From assembly GCA_032622095.1 (NCBI GenBank), contig CP136069.1, positions 205,142,690 to 205,206,689 on the forward strand: a stretch of 64,000 nt of DNA. The letters are read 5' to 3'. The notes below the pieces were generated by a model. The model ran no database searches, had not been told where the DNA came from, and saw only the letters and a program-made list of their open reading frames with translations. The stretch is from Siphonodentalium dalli. Lineage: Eukaryota > Mollusca > Scaphopoda > Gadilida > Siphonodentaliidae. Shown one piece after another: positions 30,275 to 41,980 of this stretch. A program made the position numbers and the translations under genes. Each line of letters opens with the position of its first letter. The first letter of the stretch is position 1.

Positions 30275-30494
30275 TGGCATAATCTCGTGGAATATGATCT
30301 CTACAGGTGTTAGCCAGAGTAGAGATTCATGGCATGATCTACATGTATGTGGCCATCAGAATGTTGTAAAGGAGCAATCTCCGAAAATGATGTAGCAAGT
30401 CTCTTTTAGTCTAACCAACATTGTAGTATATCTTATCTGGGATCCACAACTCATGTTACATTGTATTTCTTATGAGAGACATTCTGACTGTTGA

Positions 30495-30955
30495 TGGCTA
30501 AACAAGTCAATACACTTACAGATTGTCCTTCATTCAGTGATAAGTTAAGTCCTTATATGACACAACCTGACATACTTATCATTTTAATGAGTTTGATTTG
30601 AACTTTCTTCAAACATTTATAGACACCTCTATGATTATGCATTGTGTGAGGTATGTCCTCAACAATTCTATCCGTGTAAAAGTCTTAGTCTATGTCCAAC
30701 CAGGCCTGATAAAATTATGCTGGACATTTGCAGAATGAGATCCCCAGAGGGTGAATTTAGTGACGCTACCCAGCATTGTTGATGACCAAACAAGTCAATA
30801 CACTTACTGACTGTCCCATCATTCAGTGATAAGCAAAGCTTCAATATGACACAACCTGACATACTTATCATTTAATGAGTTTGATTTGAACTTTCTTCAA
30901 ACATTTATAGACACCTCTATGATTATGCATTGTGTTGGGTTTAAATTTATCCCCA
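30495..30955. repeat. Direct duplication around a TPM fragment
   Basis: aagtcaatacacttacagat ... cattcagtgataa ... tgacacaacctgacatactt ... tttatagacacctctatgat at 30505-30640 recurs at 30790-30935. A TPM left-end fragment (30718-30775) lies between, reading ggacatttgcagaatgagat. Confidence 0.8.
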
Positions 30956-31005
30956 ACAGTTCCGTTGTGTCGCACCTCAAAACATTCATCTTCGACGGCA
31001 CAGAA

Positions 31006-31365
31006 AGCTAGCATCAGCAAAATCACCCTCAGGAGACCTCGTTCTGCTTAGGTACATCTTCTGTGAAGTATCTATATAGTCTCAAATTAACATTGTTTTT
31101 AGGTACTTTTTCCCTTCTGGGAAGTTTCTATATCCCCTAATTTGCATAATCGATGATTCGATGTGACTAATAGGTGAACATCAGCAACTTCAACTGGGGA
31201 ACTAGTAATTCTAGCTATAAGTCTCCCATAGCAGTTGAGGTCTAAACAGAATGAGGTTTCCAGAGAATGAATTTGATGATGCTAACCCACTGTGTGGGAT
31301 AACATCACTAAATTCACCCTCTGGGGACCTCATTCTGTGAATGACAGACACACTATTCGCAGGCT
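31006..31365. mobile_element. TPM element
   Basis: Left palindrome partial (agctagcatcagcaaaatca onward), complete middle section and complete right palindrome with outer end atgacagacacactattcgc. Confidence 0.8.
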
Positions 31366-31598
31366 TGATTGTGTATCTGGGAAAGTTTGTCACATCCTTA
31401 CAGGGGTGGGATGCTGATCTTCACATGTGGTGCAACAAATGCCCAGAGAAAACTAAAGCTGTGCACCTTTCCCCTCCTCCAATAAAGCTAACAAGGTTGT
31501 GGTATCCCCTAATGGCTGGTAGAAAGAACAGTAACTCTATGCTGGAGTCTTGGCCCATCATGCTTCAATGTGAAAGATACGACCTGGTATGCAAATAA
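31366..31598 (+). CDS. Hypothetical open frame, doubtful
   Basis: A plus-strand frame outside the TPM element encodes GWDADLHMWCNKCPEKTKAV and then LTRLWYPLMAGRKNSNSMLE. The WCxKC pattern resembles the zinc-binding start of some retroelement integrases but is too short to assign. No start codon or splice context is convincing. Confidence 0.2.
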
Positions 31599-31735
31599 GC
31601 AGAACACCTTTAGCGACTAGGAAATGGATATTGTGGTTGGGTGTAAGAAGCGAACTATTTCTCTAATAGAGGTCCCTGTTGGAACTCGTTGTGAATAAAT
31701 TGGAGACATGACTGTTCTAGATTAGGTATGTTGAC

Positions 31736-33660
31736 TTGTGGTCCTGCTAATATGCTATGATGCTGGTGGTCCTGAATTGCTAGGATGTGGGTAGGGCAAA
31801 CTGATGCCGTTACGAAAAAGTACCGTTATTTTTCCTAAAGGTGTCATTTTTGTGGCGGTGTTTGGCTTATCCGAGCGATTTTAGAAAAAGACCAGTGTGT
31901 TTACTGATGCGTATGAAACTATGAAACATTCAAGAACATATTAATTTTTTTTAAATTACCTGCACTGGTTTTTCTAAAATGACATGAATATAACCAATTT
32001 GATTATAGTCGATTTTCAACAACTAATACAGACAGTATTAAAAATATTTCGCAATTAATGTTTTTGAATGTTTGATATGAATAATGGCATTTCCTGATTA
32101 TGTTCAGATTATCGGAACACCGCGAAAAAGACAAATTAAAAAAATAAAGCATAATATAAAGTGCCCAATCCAGATTATGAATGTTGACTTGTGGTATATA
32201 ACCATAGTATAAAGTGCCCATTGTGAGAAATAGAAAGTCGAGGTAGAACATAAGAGGTTGGTTTTAAAGGATGATAAACCAGAAACTGTTGATTTCTGGG
32301 TGATAAATGTGTATATTTCACAGGGTTATCAGTCGCTTGTCAGAATCCTGTTGATGTTCTAATCACCGTGGTAACGACCTGATAATCAGAGCTGATTCTT
32401 GTCATTGATAACTTCATTTCTCACCTCAAAACATCCATCATCACTGATATGGTGGTAGCTCCATGAAGCCCTCCATCTGGGAGATGCTGAGTGAGACAGA
32501 CAAGAGAGTTAAGTACAGGAATAATTCATTCTCAAACCAGATAACAAGACAGAATAATTATGTGAAAGCTGTATATCCAGTGTTTGATGATGTGAATAAG
32601 GTTTTATTTTTGTCTATCTATCTCAATGTTAATCTTTATGATGGTTTAGCATTTGAGAAATTGTACTCATGACTTAGTTCAGGTGACTAAATTTTGGATG
32701 TTCAGGTGACTAAATTTTGGATTAACTGCGTGTGCCAGTGTATGACCAGGGACCAAAAAATACTTAGTCTTGGAAACTTGTTTTGCAATGTGTCCGAAAC
32801 GGAAGAAGAAATAATTGAATTCAAGCAAAAAATATAGTGAACCACATCTATGTTGATAGTCTAATCACTGATAGTCTAATCACCATGGTTATTTAATGGC
32901 CTGATATTCAGAGCTGATTCTTGTCATTGATAACTTCATTCCTCACCTCAGACATCCATCATCACTGATATGGTGGTTTTTGTGGGAAGCTTTCCACCTG
33001 CAGGATGCTGAGTGAGACAGACAACAGAGTTAAGTACCCAAATATTTCATTCTCAAACCAGATAACCAGACAGAATAATTTTGTGAAAGGTTTATATCCA
33101 CACCCCTGGTCAAGTGGTCCTGCTAATATGCTATGATGTTGGTGGTCCTGAATTGCTACTATGTGGGTAGGCAAACTGATGCCGTTACGAAAAAGTACCG
33201 TTATTTTTCCATTAGTTGTCATGTTCGCAGTGTTTGGCTAATCCAAGCGATTTTAGAAAAAGACCAGTATGTGTACTGATGCGTATGAAACATTCAAGAA
33301 CATATATTTTTTTTTAAATGCCTGCCCTGGTTTTTCTAAAACGACTTGATTATAGTCAATTTTCAACTAATACAACCAGTATTAAAAATATTTCGCAATT
33401 AATATGTTTTTGAATGTTTGATATGCATAATGGCTTTTCCTGGATATGTCAGATTATCGTAACTCCACGAAAAAGACAAATTAATAACATAACTGTACAT
33501 ATTGTTAACAACATCAGTTTGCCCTAACAGCAATTCAGGAGGATCCAACCTGCATCATAGCACATTAGCAGGATGTGAATACGGTTTTATTTTGTCTATA
33601 TCTATCTGAATGGTAATGTTTATGATGATATATTTACATACTAAGTGTTGTCATCACTAA
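31736..33660. repeat. Block duplication
   Basis: Text at 31740-32105 (cctgctaatatgctatgatg, cgttacgaaaaagtaccgtt, ttcgcaattaatgttttt) recurs at 33118-33490. Text at 32380-32570 (gattcttgtcattgataact, tgctgagtgagacagacaa) recurs at 32910-33090. Text near 32600-32860 recurs at 33570-33640 and 34130-34302, and part again at 37512-37650. The whole is a locally duplicated and rearranged segment of unknown function. Confidence 0.75.
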
Positions 33661-33974
33661 ATCCAGCATTCTGATTGGTCGGCGCCCACGTGGCTAGTTG
33701 CAGTTATTTCTTGGTGAATGCGCAACGGCTTATAACACCAAGCTCATAACACCATCGATACGTCATTGGGTTTGGAAAGACGAACGCGTAATGTTTTGGG
33801 CGTATTTGGACTCGCGCAGGATTGACTTAATACATCATCGGGTTTCAATATGAAGAGAAATTGTTCCTATTAACTTTTGCCAAGGGTGCTATTGGGTATT
33901 TTGGGCTGTTTTTGTCACGATACACTTTTCGGTTTAAATACATTTACAAAAGTGGCTTTTTCGCTAAATGTATA

Positions 33975-34128
33975 TAAATATAAGGATTAACTGTCATGTG
34001 GACTATTTTTATGGAGATATAACCGTGAGGTAAGTGGTCATAACTTGTATGTAAAACCACAAGTTATGTCCACTTACCTCACAGTTACATCTCCATAAAA
34101 ACAGTCCACATGACAGTTAATCCTTATT
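33975..34128. repeat. Long palindrome
   Basis: aataaggattaactgtcatg tgg and the following 45 bp are mirrored with few mismatches around the centre tgtatgtaaaacca. Upstream sequence 33655-33690 (cactaaatccagcattctga ttgg) resembles 62268-62300, where another palindrome follows, so the two may be related elements. Confidence 0.8.
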
Positions 34129-34548
34129 TAGCACTTGAGAAATGTTGCTCATGACTAAATTTCAGGTCATGTAATTTTATGTTAACTGTGTCCTTATATG
34201 ACCTGGGAACAAAATTCTAAGTCACGGAAACTTCAGTTACAATATGTTTTAAACCGAAGAAGACAAAATTTATTTAAAGCAAAAATTATGGTGAAACTCA
34301 GCTACTGTTATGCCCTAAGTAAATGACCCATTAACTGCAGTTATAATCCGTTTACAACTGCGGTTAAACCGTAACTGCACCGCAGTTATTTGCCGTAACT
34401 GCGGTGGCATCGCAGTTACATGCGGTTAGGTTACTGCAGTTAATAACCCTTAACTGCGGTTACACCGCACGTAAACGTTAACCTTCCGGTATTTGAATAT
34501 TTAATGGGAAAGAGAGGGGTACTACCCATGCATCTACCAGTGTATGTT

Positions 34549-36308
34549 ATTATACCCCCTTTAAAAAAAAAAAGGGGGGTATACTGTTTTGCACCTGTCC
34601 GTCCGTCCGTCCGTCCGTCCGTGTTTACTAATGACTACTTATGTGGCTAAGATTGTGTAAAATGGATATTTATGTGCATAACTTCCGTTGCGTGGCTAGC
34701 CACGTAACAGCTTTCAGATGGACGTTCTAAAATGATCTATTTGGCCTAATCAGCTTATTTAATTTTGTAGTCACTCAAAATTTGGAAAAAAAAGTCCATC
34801 GATTTAGACATCCATGACCCGTCAATAGGAGATGTCGGACACTGACAAGACATTTATGTGGCTAGCCACCCAATCACGGACCTGTCAGTTTCTCCTATTC
34901 CACTGTCCCAGTTGCTGTGAGCAAGTTTTTGAGTTTTAATCAGCTTCTTCTGCTATAATTCCAACATGTTATGAATCCATAATCTGGAGTTTTATCACTA
35001 TCTACTACTTGATAGCCACTTAAAATTTTATGGCTACTTGAGAAGCCACATAAAAACTAAAGCCACATTACCATTTCTAGCCACATAGGTCGAAGCCACA
35101 TATCTACCCATTTGTTGGTACGTCCGTGCGTCCGTCCGTGCGTGCGTGCGTCCGTGAGTCCGTATGTCCGTCCGATGTCTGTTCGTATCATAACTTGAAC
35201 AGTAGTGCTCGGATCTCAATGAAATTAGGTATGGATGTTCACTATTATGAGGACATTAAATAGAGGGTTCCATCGTTTTGTTTGGATTTCCATTCTAGAG
35301 TTATTCATCTTTGTTTATCTGGAAATAGTGGCTTTTTGGTCCGAACTGGTGTCTGTTCATGTCGTAACTTCAACAGTTGTGCTGGGATCTCAACCAAATT
35401 TGGTGTGGATGTTCACAACTTTGAGGACATTAAATAGAGGGTTCCATCATTTTGTTCGGATTTTCCATTCTAGAGTTATTCATCTTTGTTTATCTTGAAA
35501 TGTTGGATTTTTGGTCCATCTAGTGTCTGTTCATGTCATAACCTGAACAGTAGTGCTCGGATCTCAATGAAATTATGTATGGATGTTCACTACTATGAGG
35601 GCATTCAATAGAGGGTTCCATCGTTTTGTTCGGATTTTCCATTCTAAAGTTATACATCTTTGTTCATCTGGAAATGTTGGCTTTTTGGTTCGTCTGGTGT
35701 CTGTTCATGTCGTAACTTCGACAGTTGTACTGGGATCTCAATGGGATTTGGTATGGATGTTCACTACTATGAGGACATTAAAAAGAGGATTCCATCGTTT
35801 TGTTCCGCTTTTCCATTCTAGAGTTATTCATCTTTGTTCATCTGGAAATGTTGGCTTTTTGGTCCCTCTGGTGTCTGTTCATGTCGTAACTTCAACAGTT
35901 GTGCTGGGATCTCAATGGAATTTGGTATAGATGTTCACTGCTATGAGGACATTCAATAGGGGGTTCCATTGTTCTGTTCTGCTTTTCCATTCTAGAGTAA
36001 TTCATCTTTGTTTATCTGGAAATGTTGGCTGTTTGATCCATCCGATGTCTGTTCAGCTCATAACTTGAACAGTTGTGCTCGGATCTCAATGAAATTTTGT
36101 ATGGATGTTCACCACTATGAGGACATTTAATGGCACATTCAAATGTTTGTTTTGGTTTTTTGTTCTATAGTTATTCATCTTTGTTTATATGAAAATGCTG
36201 ATTTCTGGGTCCATATGTCTGAGTATAGCCATCATAAGTTATAGATGTGCCCACACTAGGCGGTATGCCACGAGGGGGTATGCACCGGACGACAGTCCAT
36301 CTCTTGTT
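34549..36308 (+). mobile_element. T174 tandem-core element, copy 2
   Basis: Opposite orientation to 18139-19569. It opens with the hairpin tataccccctttaaaa / aaaggggggtata, then ccgt repeats, then units with tctgttcatgtcgtaacttc, ggtatggatgttcacta and gagttattcatctttgtt, and ends gcaccggacgacagtccatc tcttg. Between about 34622 and 35117 it carries extra sequence bounded by ttatgtggct and agccacata words, perhaps another insertion. Open frames across units are a by-product of the 174-bp (58-codon) period. Confidence 0.8.
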
Positions 36309-36991
36309 GTTTTGTGTTTTAGCGATCACGGCAAAGTGGTAACTTCATAATCGACCAGGAGTTGATTGTATGTTTTTGTTATCACCATCGGTACTCAACA
36401 CGATATATTTTATGTTTTAATCCCGACTTGTTGAAAACTGTATAATTTTGACGTATATGTTCTAGTATACCGGTACATCCGTTGTTCGGCTTGTGAAAAA
36501 ATACATGCTTATGTTTGAAGCAAAGTAGAGTGCTGAATTTAATACTAGTAATAGTACATACGCAATTCGCGAATCTCGCTGGCGTGTCACGTTTGTAGTT
36601 AATTATGATTATATAGCAACGAATGCAAGATCGGAAAACTTAAATATCGGTTTCCGATATCTGAATAATGCCCGATGTTTGAAGAGTGCGGTTGTTCCGT
36701 TTAAACGCATTTTGTGACTATGTATTGTTTCTCTCACTTTACATTTATGATGCATGTGTGGGACTCTAACCCCCACTTTATATTATTATATAAATATCCA
36801 CTCAAATCCGTTTGAAATTCAGTGGCCATTTGATCCGTTTGAATGCGTTTTTTCCGTTTTGCGGTTGATCCATTTTAAACGCGTTTTCCTTACATTGAAA
36901 GTGACCGGCACTCGTCAGCTAAATTGTCGAATAATTATATTTATATATAATTATATAAATATTTATATTTTATCGATGGTTAAAGTCGAAA

Positions 36992-37306
36992 ATGGGCCGT
37001 AAGGATTTCGATTACCCGTCGGGGTTAGCCCAACTGTTATTTTCACCAAAAGGCTACTATAAAGTATACAACATTATAATAAAAAGAAATCCAAAAATAA
37101 ATAAAACACACAAAAACACTTTTATTTTTTCACACCATACATCACAATCTTCCGTTTACCCAAAACAAAAAATATTGGTATATGAATGTCTGTTCTATTT
37201 ATCCAAAATAAATAGAAGATCCACAGCAAAAAATATTGATATTGAAAGGGACACTGGCATGTTATTTGTGCTAACTTGTCTAACGAGCATGGCAACTAAA
37301 ACATGA
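36992..37306 (+). CDS. Hypothetical open frame within TA-flanked transposon
   Basis: 104 codons from MGRKDFDYPSGLAQLLF to LTCLTSMATKT. It lies between the nested T174 copy and the right end of the transposon. Composition is lysine and isoleucine-rich, as AT-rich DNA would give. No DDE motif or known domain was seen; it could be a relic of the transposase or chance. Confidence 0.2.
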   Translation: MGRKDFDYPSGLAQLLFSPKGYYKVYNIIIKRNPKINKTHKNTFIFSHHTSQSSVYPKQKILVYECLFYLSKINRRSTAKNIDIERDTGMLFVLTCLTSMATKT

Positions 37307-37511
37307 CACGCCATATACGCCATATGGTATCTGTTCCATTAAGAGCGACATATACCGGTTTAACCGCGACGTATCCGTTTTAACCGCACAATTTATTTGG
37401 TTCTCTTGCGTTTTAAACGCATCTTATAACCGCGGTTAGGTTAAAACGGAACGCAGTTAAACTGGGGTGCCACTTCAGTTAGATGGGCCATTTACTTAGG
37501 GCATAACAGTA

Positions 37512-37820
37512 TGTGATATTCTAATCACCGTGGTAACGATCTGATATTCTAATCACCTGTGGTAACGATATGATATTCTAATCACTGTGGTAACGATCTG
37601 ATAATCATAGCTCATTCTTGTCATTGATAACTTAATTTCTCACCTCAAAACATCCATCATCTCATCTCATAATCACAACCTCTACATTCACACAATTAGC
37701 TCCCGTGGGAATCAGTCACATACACAACCTCTACATTCACACAATTAGCTCTCCTAGGAATCAGTCACATATGCATACACACCCTCTACATTCACACAAT
37801 TAGCTCCCGTAGGAATCAGT
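37512..37820. repeat. Two short tandem repeats
   Basis: gatattctaatcaccgtggt aacgatct repeats three times at 37513-37600. Then acaacctctacattcacaca attagctcccgtgggaatca gtcacat repeats three times at 37675-37820. The first belongs to the duplicated block at 32340 and 32870. Confidence 0.82.
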
Positions 37821-37889
37821 ACATTACGCCATATGGTTAACATGAACGTTTCCGATGTTCATAAACCAATAACTGAAATCGACACTTCA

Positions 37890-37945
37890 GTTACTTCAAG
37901 CCGATCGTGTGCATGCACTTCAAGCCGATCGTGTGCATGCACCCG
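37890..37945. repeat. 22-bp direct repeat
   Basis: cttcaagccgatcgtgtgca tg occurs twice in tandem. The surrounding 37830-38038 shows nothing else. Confidence 0.75.
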
Positions 37946-38038
37946 CTCACTGCGTGTTGTTATTGGGAGATTGTGTTGGAATTTGAATAAAATGTTACTT
38001 ACAATTGTTTTGGTAGTTTTGAAAAGTTGTTCACATTA

Positions 38039-38438
38039 TTAACCCTTTACCCAACAGAAGGGCCCTGTGCCAATGCATTCTCTTATATATGCGAGTCGAC
38101 CATAGGTCACCTCGCATATATAAGAGAATGCATTGGCTTAACACTTTAAAAATTATAAAATTGTTAAAGAATGTAAGAAAAAATGGTAAAAAGTGTTAAA
38201 AAAAGATTTTTTTTAGGCCAATGCATTCTCTTATATATGCGAGGCGACCTATGGTCGACTCTCATATATAAGAGAATGCATTGGCACAGGGCATAACTGT
38301 AACTATCACAATGTGACCAAGGAGCCGGTTCCAATGATATCCATATTTGTGTGGTTCTATTGAGACAGACCGAAGATATTTTAGGCTGTTGAAGCTTTAT
38401 TTGGCCGGTTTTGGCCGTTTTGTTGGGTAAAGGGTTAG
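38039..38438. mobile_element. TTAA-A element, copy 4
   Basis: Complete, with TTAA on the left and TTAG on the right (one change). Two internal hairpins and the ggccggtttt right part as in other copies. Confidence 0.86.
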
Positions 38439-38613
38439 AGTCCAAGCTACTTGTAAAACATTGTAATTTGTGAAACGTTAACGTTCTACTAAAATAACTG
38501 GTATATGTTTATAAGGAATGACTGGAAGGTCGATTGTTGTTATTGGTGTTGACCGTCAGAGTAATTTGGGGTCATTTCGAGCTGCGGGATTGGCACTTCA
38601 CACACTTTGTTTA

Positions 38614-38800
38614 ACCCTTTCAGTGCCAAGTCCGATTTTTGTATCAACCCATATACCCTGTGCCAATGCATTCTCTTATATATGCGAGTCGACCATAGGT
38701 CGCCTCGCATATATAAGACAATGCATTGGCCTAACAATTTTTCATCATTTGTTATTATTTTTTACAATTTTAATAATTTTTTCTTATATTCTTAATTAAT
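38614..38800. mobile_element. TTAA-C element, right end missing
   Basis: ttaaccctttcagtgccaag, tttttgtatcaacccatata, one hairpin, and AT-rich spacer. The right terminus is lost after ttcttatattctt. Confidence 0.75.
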
Positions 38801-38829
38801 GACTCCAATCCATGTGCAAGTAATTTCTT

Positions 38830-39270
38830 AAACATTTGTAGAATGAGGTCCCCAGAGGGTGAATTTAGTGACACTATCCTGCATAGTGGGCTAGCATCAC
38901 CAAATTCACCCTCTGGGGACCTCATTCTGCTTGGCTTCAACTGTTACTGGAGACATGGACTCAGATTGAAGTTCCCAAATGATAAATATTATGATGTTCA
39001 CCCATTGGGCACCTCGATTATGCAATGTGTCGTCTGCCAATTTGGGGATATAGAGAAACTAATCTAAAAAAGAAATAGAATCTTTGTGAATAAGTTTCTA
39101 TAGAAATTTGATAATAAAGAAACTTTCCAGAGAAGATGAGGCCTAAGCAGAATGAGGTCCCCAGAGGGTGAATTTGGTGATGCTAGCCCGCTATGCAGGG
39201 TAGCATCACTAAACTCACCCTCTGGGGACCTCATTCTGCAAATGACAGACACCCTATTTCAAGGCTTGTT
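38830..39270. mobile_element. TPM element, well preserved
   Basis: Both palindromes are almost perfect (gaatgaggtccccagagggt / accctctggggacctcattc) around the ttgggaacct-variant middle section. Right outer end atgacagacaccctatttca aggcttg. Confidence 0.88.
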
Positions 39271-39647
39271 CTTAAATATTACTCCAGTACACGGTGTGGG
39301 TTAATCAGTTAGCTAATACTCTGTTATGACTGTCACATGATCAACAGACCTGCTTTCATCAAAAGCTAACTCTCCCTTTATGACATCATTCTCCGGTGAC
39401 TGTTTCTAACACAATTGATTACCAAATTATTTACGCAGTTCCTGATTCAAAGCACATATGGTGGATGTTACAACATGTTGGTCACATATAGGATTTATTT
39501 TTCCTGATATCGGGTGATATACTGATTTCGCTCCGATAACTGAGTAGTTACTTGATTCGTGTTGATTTCATTCGTGTGATGTTGAGATTAATCATAGCGA
39601 GGATCCATAGTCTTTAAAAGAACCAGATATTTTATGGTAAATATTTC
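39271..39647. other. No feature recognised
   Basis: No repeat family or coding segment recognised on either strand. Confidence 0.45.
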
Positions 39648-40022
39648 TAGAAAGTGATGTGGAACTCTCCGGTATTCAGTGATCAAATAGAAATAGAAAT
39701 GGAGAATTTTGGAGTAATTTTACAAATAGTATATCCACATTGACAACACACACCGTCATTCATATATATGAATTAAATGCAGTGACTCTTGATGGCGAAA
39801 CCGTTTTTGTTAGTTTATCGCTGATAGATGCGTCCCAAATCGAGTAGTAAATATTTACAATTGAGCGTAGTTCTGACAATGTTTTCTATAGATTGGTATG
39901 GTTTATTTGCTTCAAATTTTTGGCGATGTTAGTAGAATGTTACATTCCTCCTGTTGTCATAGTGCCTGAATACTAACTTATCAGTTTCACGCACCCAAAC
40001 AAGTACATAATATGTCTATAAG
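39648..40022 (+). repeat. R370 dispersed repeat
   Basis: Forward copy from aaagtgatgtggaactctcc to aatatgtctataagg, including gcgtcccaaatcgagtagta. Confidence 0.78.
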
Positions 40023-40043
40023 GATTGTCTATCTCTTCCCATA

Positions 40044-40089
40044 TGTAATTCTGCTGTGGTTAAGGAGTTGATTACTTAGGGCATTACTG
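40044..40089. mobile_element. FB1 right-end fragment
   Basis: gtaattctgctgtggttaag gagttgattacttagggcat tactg, followed by TA. Only one terminus remains. Confidence 0.8.
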
Positions 40090-40206
40090 TATCTATGTAA
40101 AACTCTGTGGGAAGAGACTTTTAACATTTGAAAATTGAGTCCAGGATTGGGTGAGACACTCTTTGTCAGCCCATAGTCTTCCCTAACCCCGTGTGTCCCA
40201 CGTCCC

Positions 40207-40602
40207 CAGGGGTGCCGGAAGAGTGGGGCAGAGGGGGAAGCTGACCCCCCTGCCCTTGACACAGGGGGGGTGAGCGGGGGCAGGACTTGCCCTTTTTCTG
40301 GAGACAGAAAATGGTTTTTGTGTGTTTAATCTCGTGTTTTTATAGCAAAATGTGACTTTTTTGGTCCAAATACCACCAATTTCACAAGGAATATTAATGT
40401 TTTGTCAATTTTATCACAAAACGGCCATAAAAACCGACAAATACCATTAAAATAGGGATTTTTGCCACAATGAATTTATGGTTATTTTCCCGAGTTTGCG
40501 GAGAAAATGCCCTTTTTTGCGGAAAAGTGCCCTTTTTGTGGAAAAGTGCCCTTTTTGTAGGCTCTGCCCCCCCCCTGCCCTTGGATGCTTCCGGCGCCCA
40601 TG
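40207..40602. mobile_element. hAT-like MITE (CAGGGGTGCCGGAAG), copy 1
   Basis: Ends CAGGGGTGCCGGAAG and CTTCCGGCGCCCATG, flanked by perfect 8-bp duplications cacgtccc (40199-40206, 40603-40610). Inside are tgcccttttt runs and a C-rich tract near each end. The sister copy is at 52428-52807. 8-bp duplication plus a CAGGG start is classic for hAT. The 65- and 76-codon frames inside are incidental. Confidence 0.9.
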
Positions 40603-40776
40603 CACGTCCCTGCATGATGGTCATTGGTTGATATTCCTATCAGATGGAATTGTAATCTGCAATGTTTTAGAATAATTCTTGGTTCATGTACACTATTCTC
40701 AGTTCAAACCACAAACACAAAGTGCCACAGGTGTGTGGATAATCTCCTTATCTTCCCACGAATGTGCCTGAGTTTA

Positions 40777-41120
40777 ATGTGTCTGACATTTGCAGATTGA
40801 GGTCCCCAGAGGGTGAATTTAGTGATGCTATCCCACGAAGCGGGCTAGCATCACCAAATTCATCATCTGGAGACCTCATTCTGCTTAAGTCTCAACTGCT
40901 ATGGGAGACCAGGGATCATAGTGAAGTTTCCCAGTGGAGGTTGGTGATGTTCACCCATCAGTCACCTCGATTATGCAATTACAAATTAGGGGAAATAGAA
41001 ACTTGCCTGAAGGGAAAAAGTTATTAAAAACAATGTTAATTTGATATTTCTAAAAAAAATGAGGCTTAAGCAGAAGGAGGTCCCCATAGGGTGAATTTGG
41101 CGATGCTAGCCTGCTATGCT
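40777..41120. mobile_element. TPM element
   Basis: Good left palindrome, middle section shortened by about 20 bp, right palindrome truncated after gcgatgctagcctgctatgc. Confidence 0.8.
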
Positions 41121-41127
41121 TGCCCAC

Positions 41128-41330
41128 AAACCTGGGGATTCATTCCAGATTAAATGAAATTTAGACAAATACTCGAGATTTCTCGTTCTTCTGTACCGTA
41201 CCTGATGTGGGTACACGTGTCCGTTACCGGGGAATTCATTCCAGAGTAAATGAAATTTAGATAAATACTCAAGCTTTCTTGTAGCTCTGTACCTGATGTG
41301 AGTACACGTGCCCTCCACACCATCCCTACC
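41128..41330. repeat. About 100-bp direct duplication
   Basis: ggggattcattccagattaa atgaaatttagacaaatact ... acctgatgtgggtacacgtg recurs about 95 bp later, and a third partial copy (acctgatgtgagtactcgtg ccctcc) sits after the FB1 element. Confidence 0.78.
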
Positions 41331-41348
41331 GGTTATTGGCTCGAAATG

Positions 41349-41520
41349 CAGTAATGCTCTAAGTAATCGACTTCTTAACCACAGCAGAATTATGGGTAAC
41401 TTTTCTGGATTTAGTCGGAAATATGGTGAGAGCTTTCCGATGAATGGCAACAAGCCATATTTCCAACTAAATCCTGAAAAGTTACCCATAATTATGCTGT
41501 GGTTAAGGAGTCGATTACTG
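41349..41520. mobile_element. FB1 foldback
   Basis: cagtaatgctctaagtaatc on the left, aaggagtcgattactg on the right, with a shortened loop (atatggtgagagctttcc). It is inserted in the duplicated sequence 41128-41580. Confidence 0.85.
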
Positions 41521-41796
41521 TACCTGATGTGAGTACTCGTGCCCTCCGCACCATCCTTACTGGTTATTGGCTCGGAATAAGTACAGTCGACGGTAAACAT
41601 CCACTCGGACAAATAGTATGAAAAGTATGTCCTTAAAGAGATGTGAGACATTGTTTATCCCCCACAAAGTTGCACAAACAACACAGTTTGATGCAGGAGG
41701 GTCCGGATGGATGGGGACCCCGGGGTGTATAAAAATGCATGTATGTCAAATTTTATCTCTGTCTCTGTTATCAAAGCTCAAGTTTTCATTATCTTC

Positions 41797-41905
41797 AACC
41801 CTTCCATGACTCCGGAGCTTCCAAAAATTTTGAAAAAATCCTGTGGCAATGCTTTCTCTTATATATGCGAGGCTCCCTATGCTCGAATATATGCGAGAAT
41901 CCAGG
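41797..41905. mobile_element. TTAA-B left-end fragment
   Basis: cccttccatgactccggagc ttcc, then one hairpin (ggcaatgctttctcttatat). No right end. Confidence 0.7.
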
Positions 41906-41980
41906 GGATTGGCTAGGTGGTGTGGTGCACTTGTTGTAGAGGGGTAGTTCAGATGCAAATAAAATAATGGGACATATTCA

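Larger units (their letters stand above)
34305..37509. mobile_element. 3.2-kb TA-flanked transposon
   Basis: Ends CTGTTATGCCCTAAGTAAAT at both sides in inverted orientation, continuing gRcccat, with TA on each side (34303-34304 and 37510-37511). Subterminal text is rich in ccgcagttac/gcggtta words. An empty site in the duplicated host block (cacatctatgttgatag near 32843) carries a single TA. It contains a nested T174 element. A 104-codon plus-strand frame (36992-37306, starting MGRKDFDYPSGLAQLL) is of unknown family and not a recognisable transposase. Confidence 0.82.

Noticed and set aside
35235-35930. 87- and 115-codon frames with MFTTMRTLKRGFHRFV repeats
   Set aside because: They follow the 174-bp tandem units of T174 and appear in both copies; not evidence of a gene.
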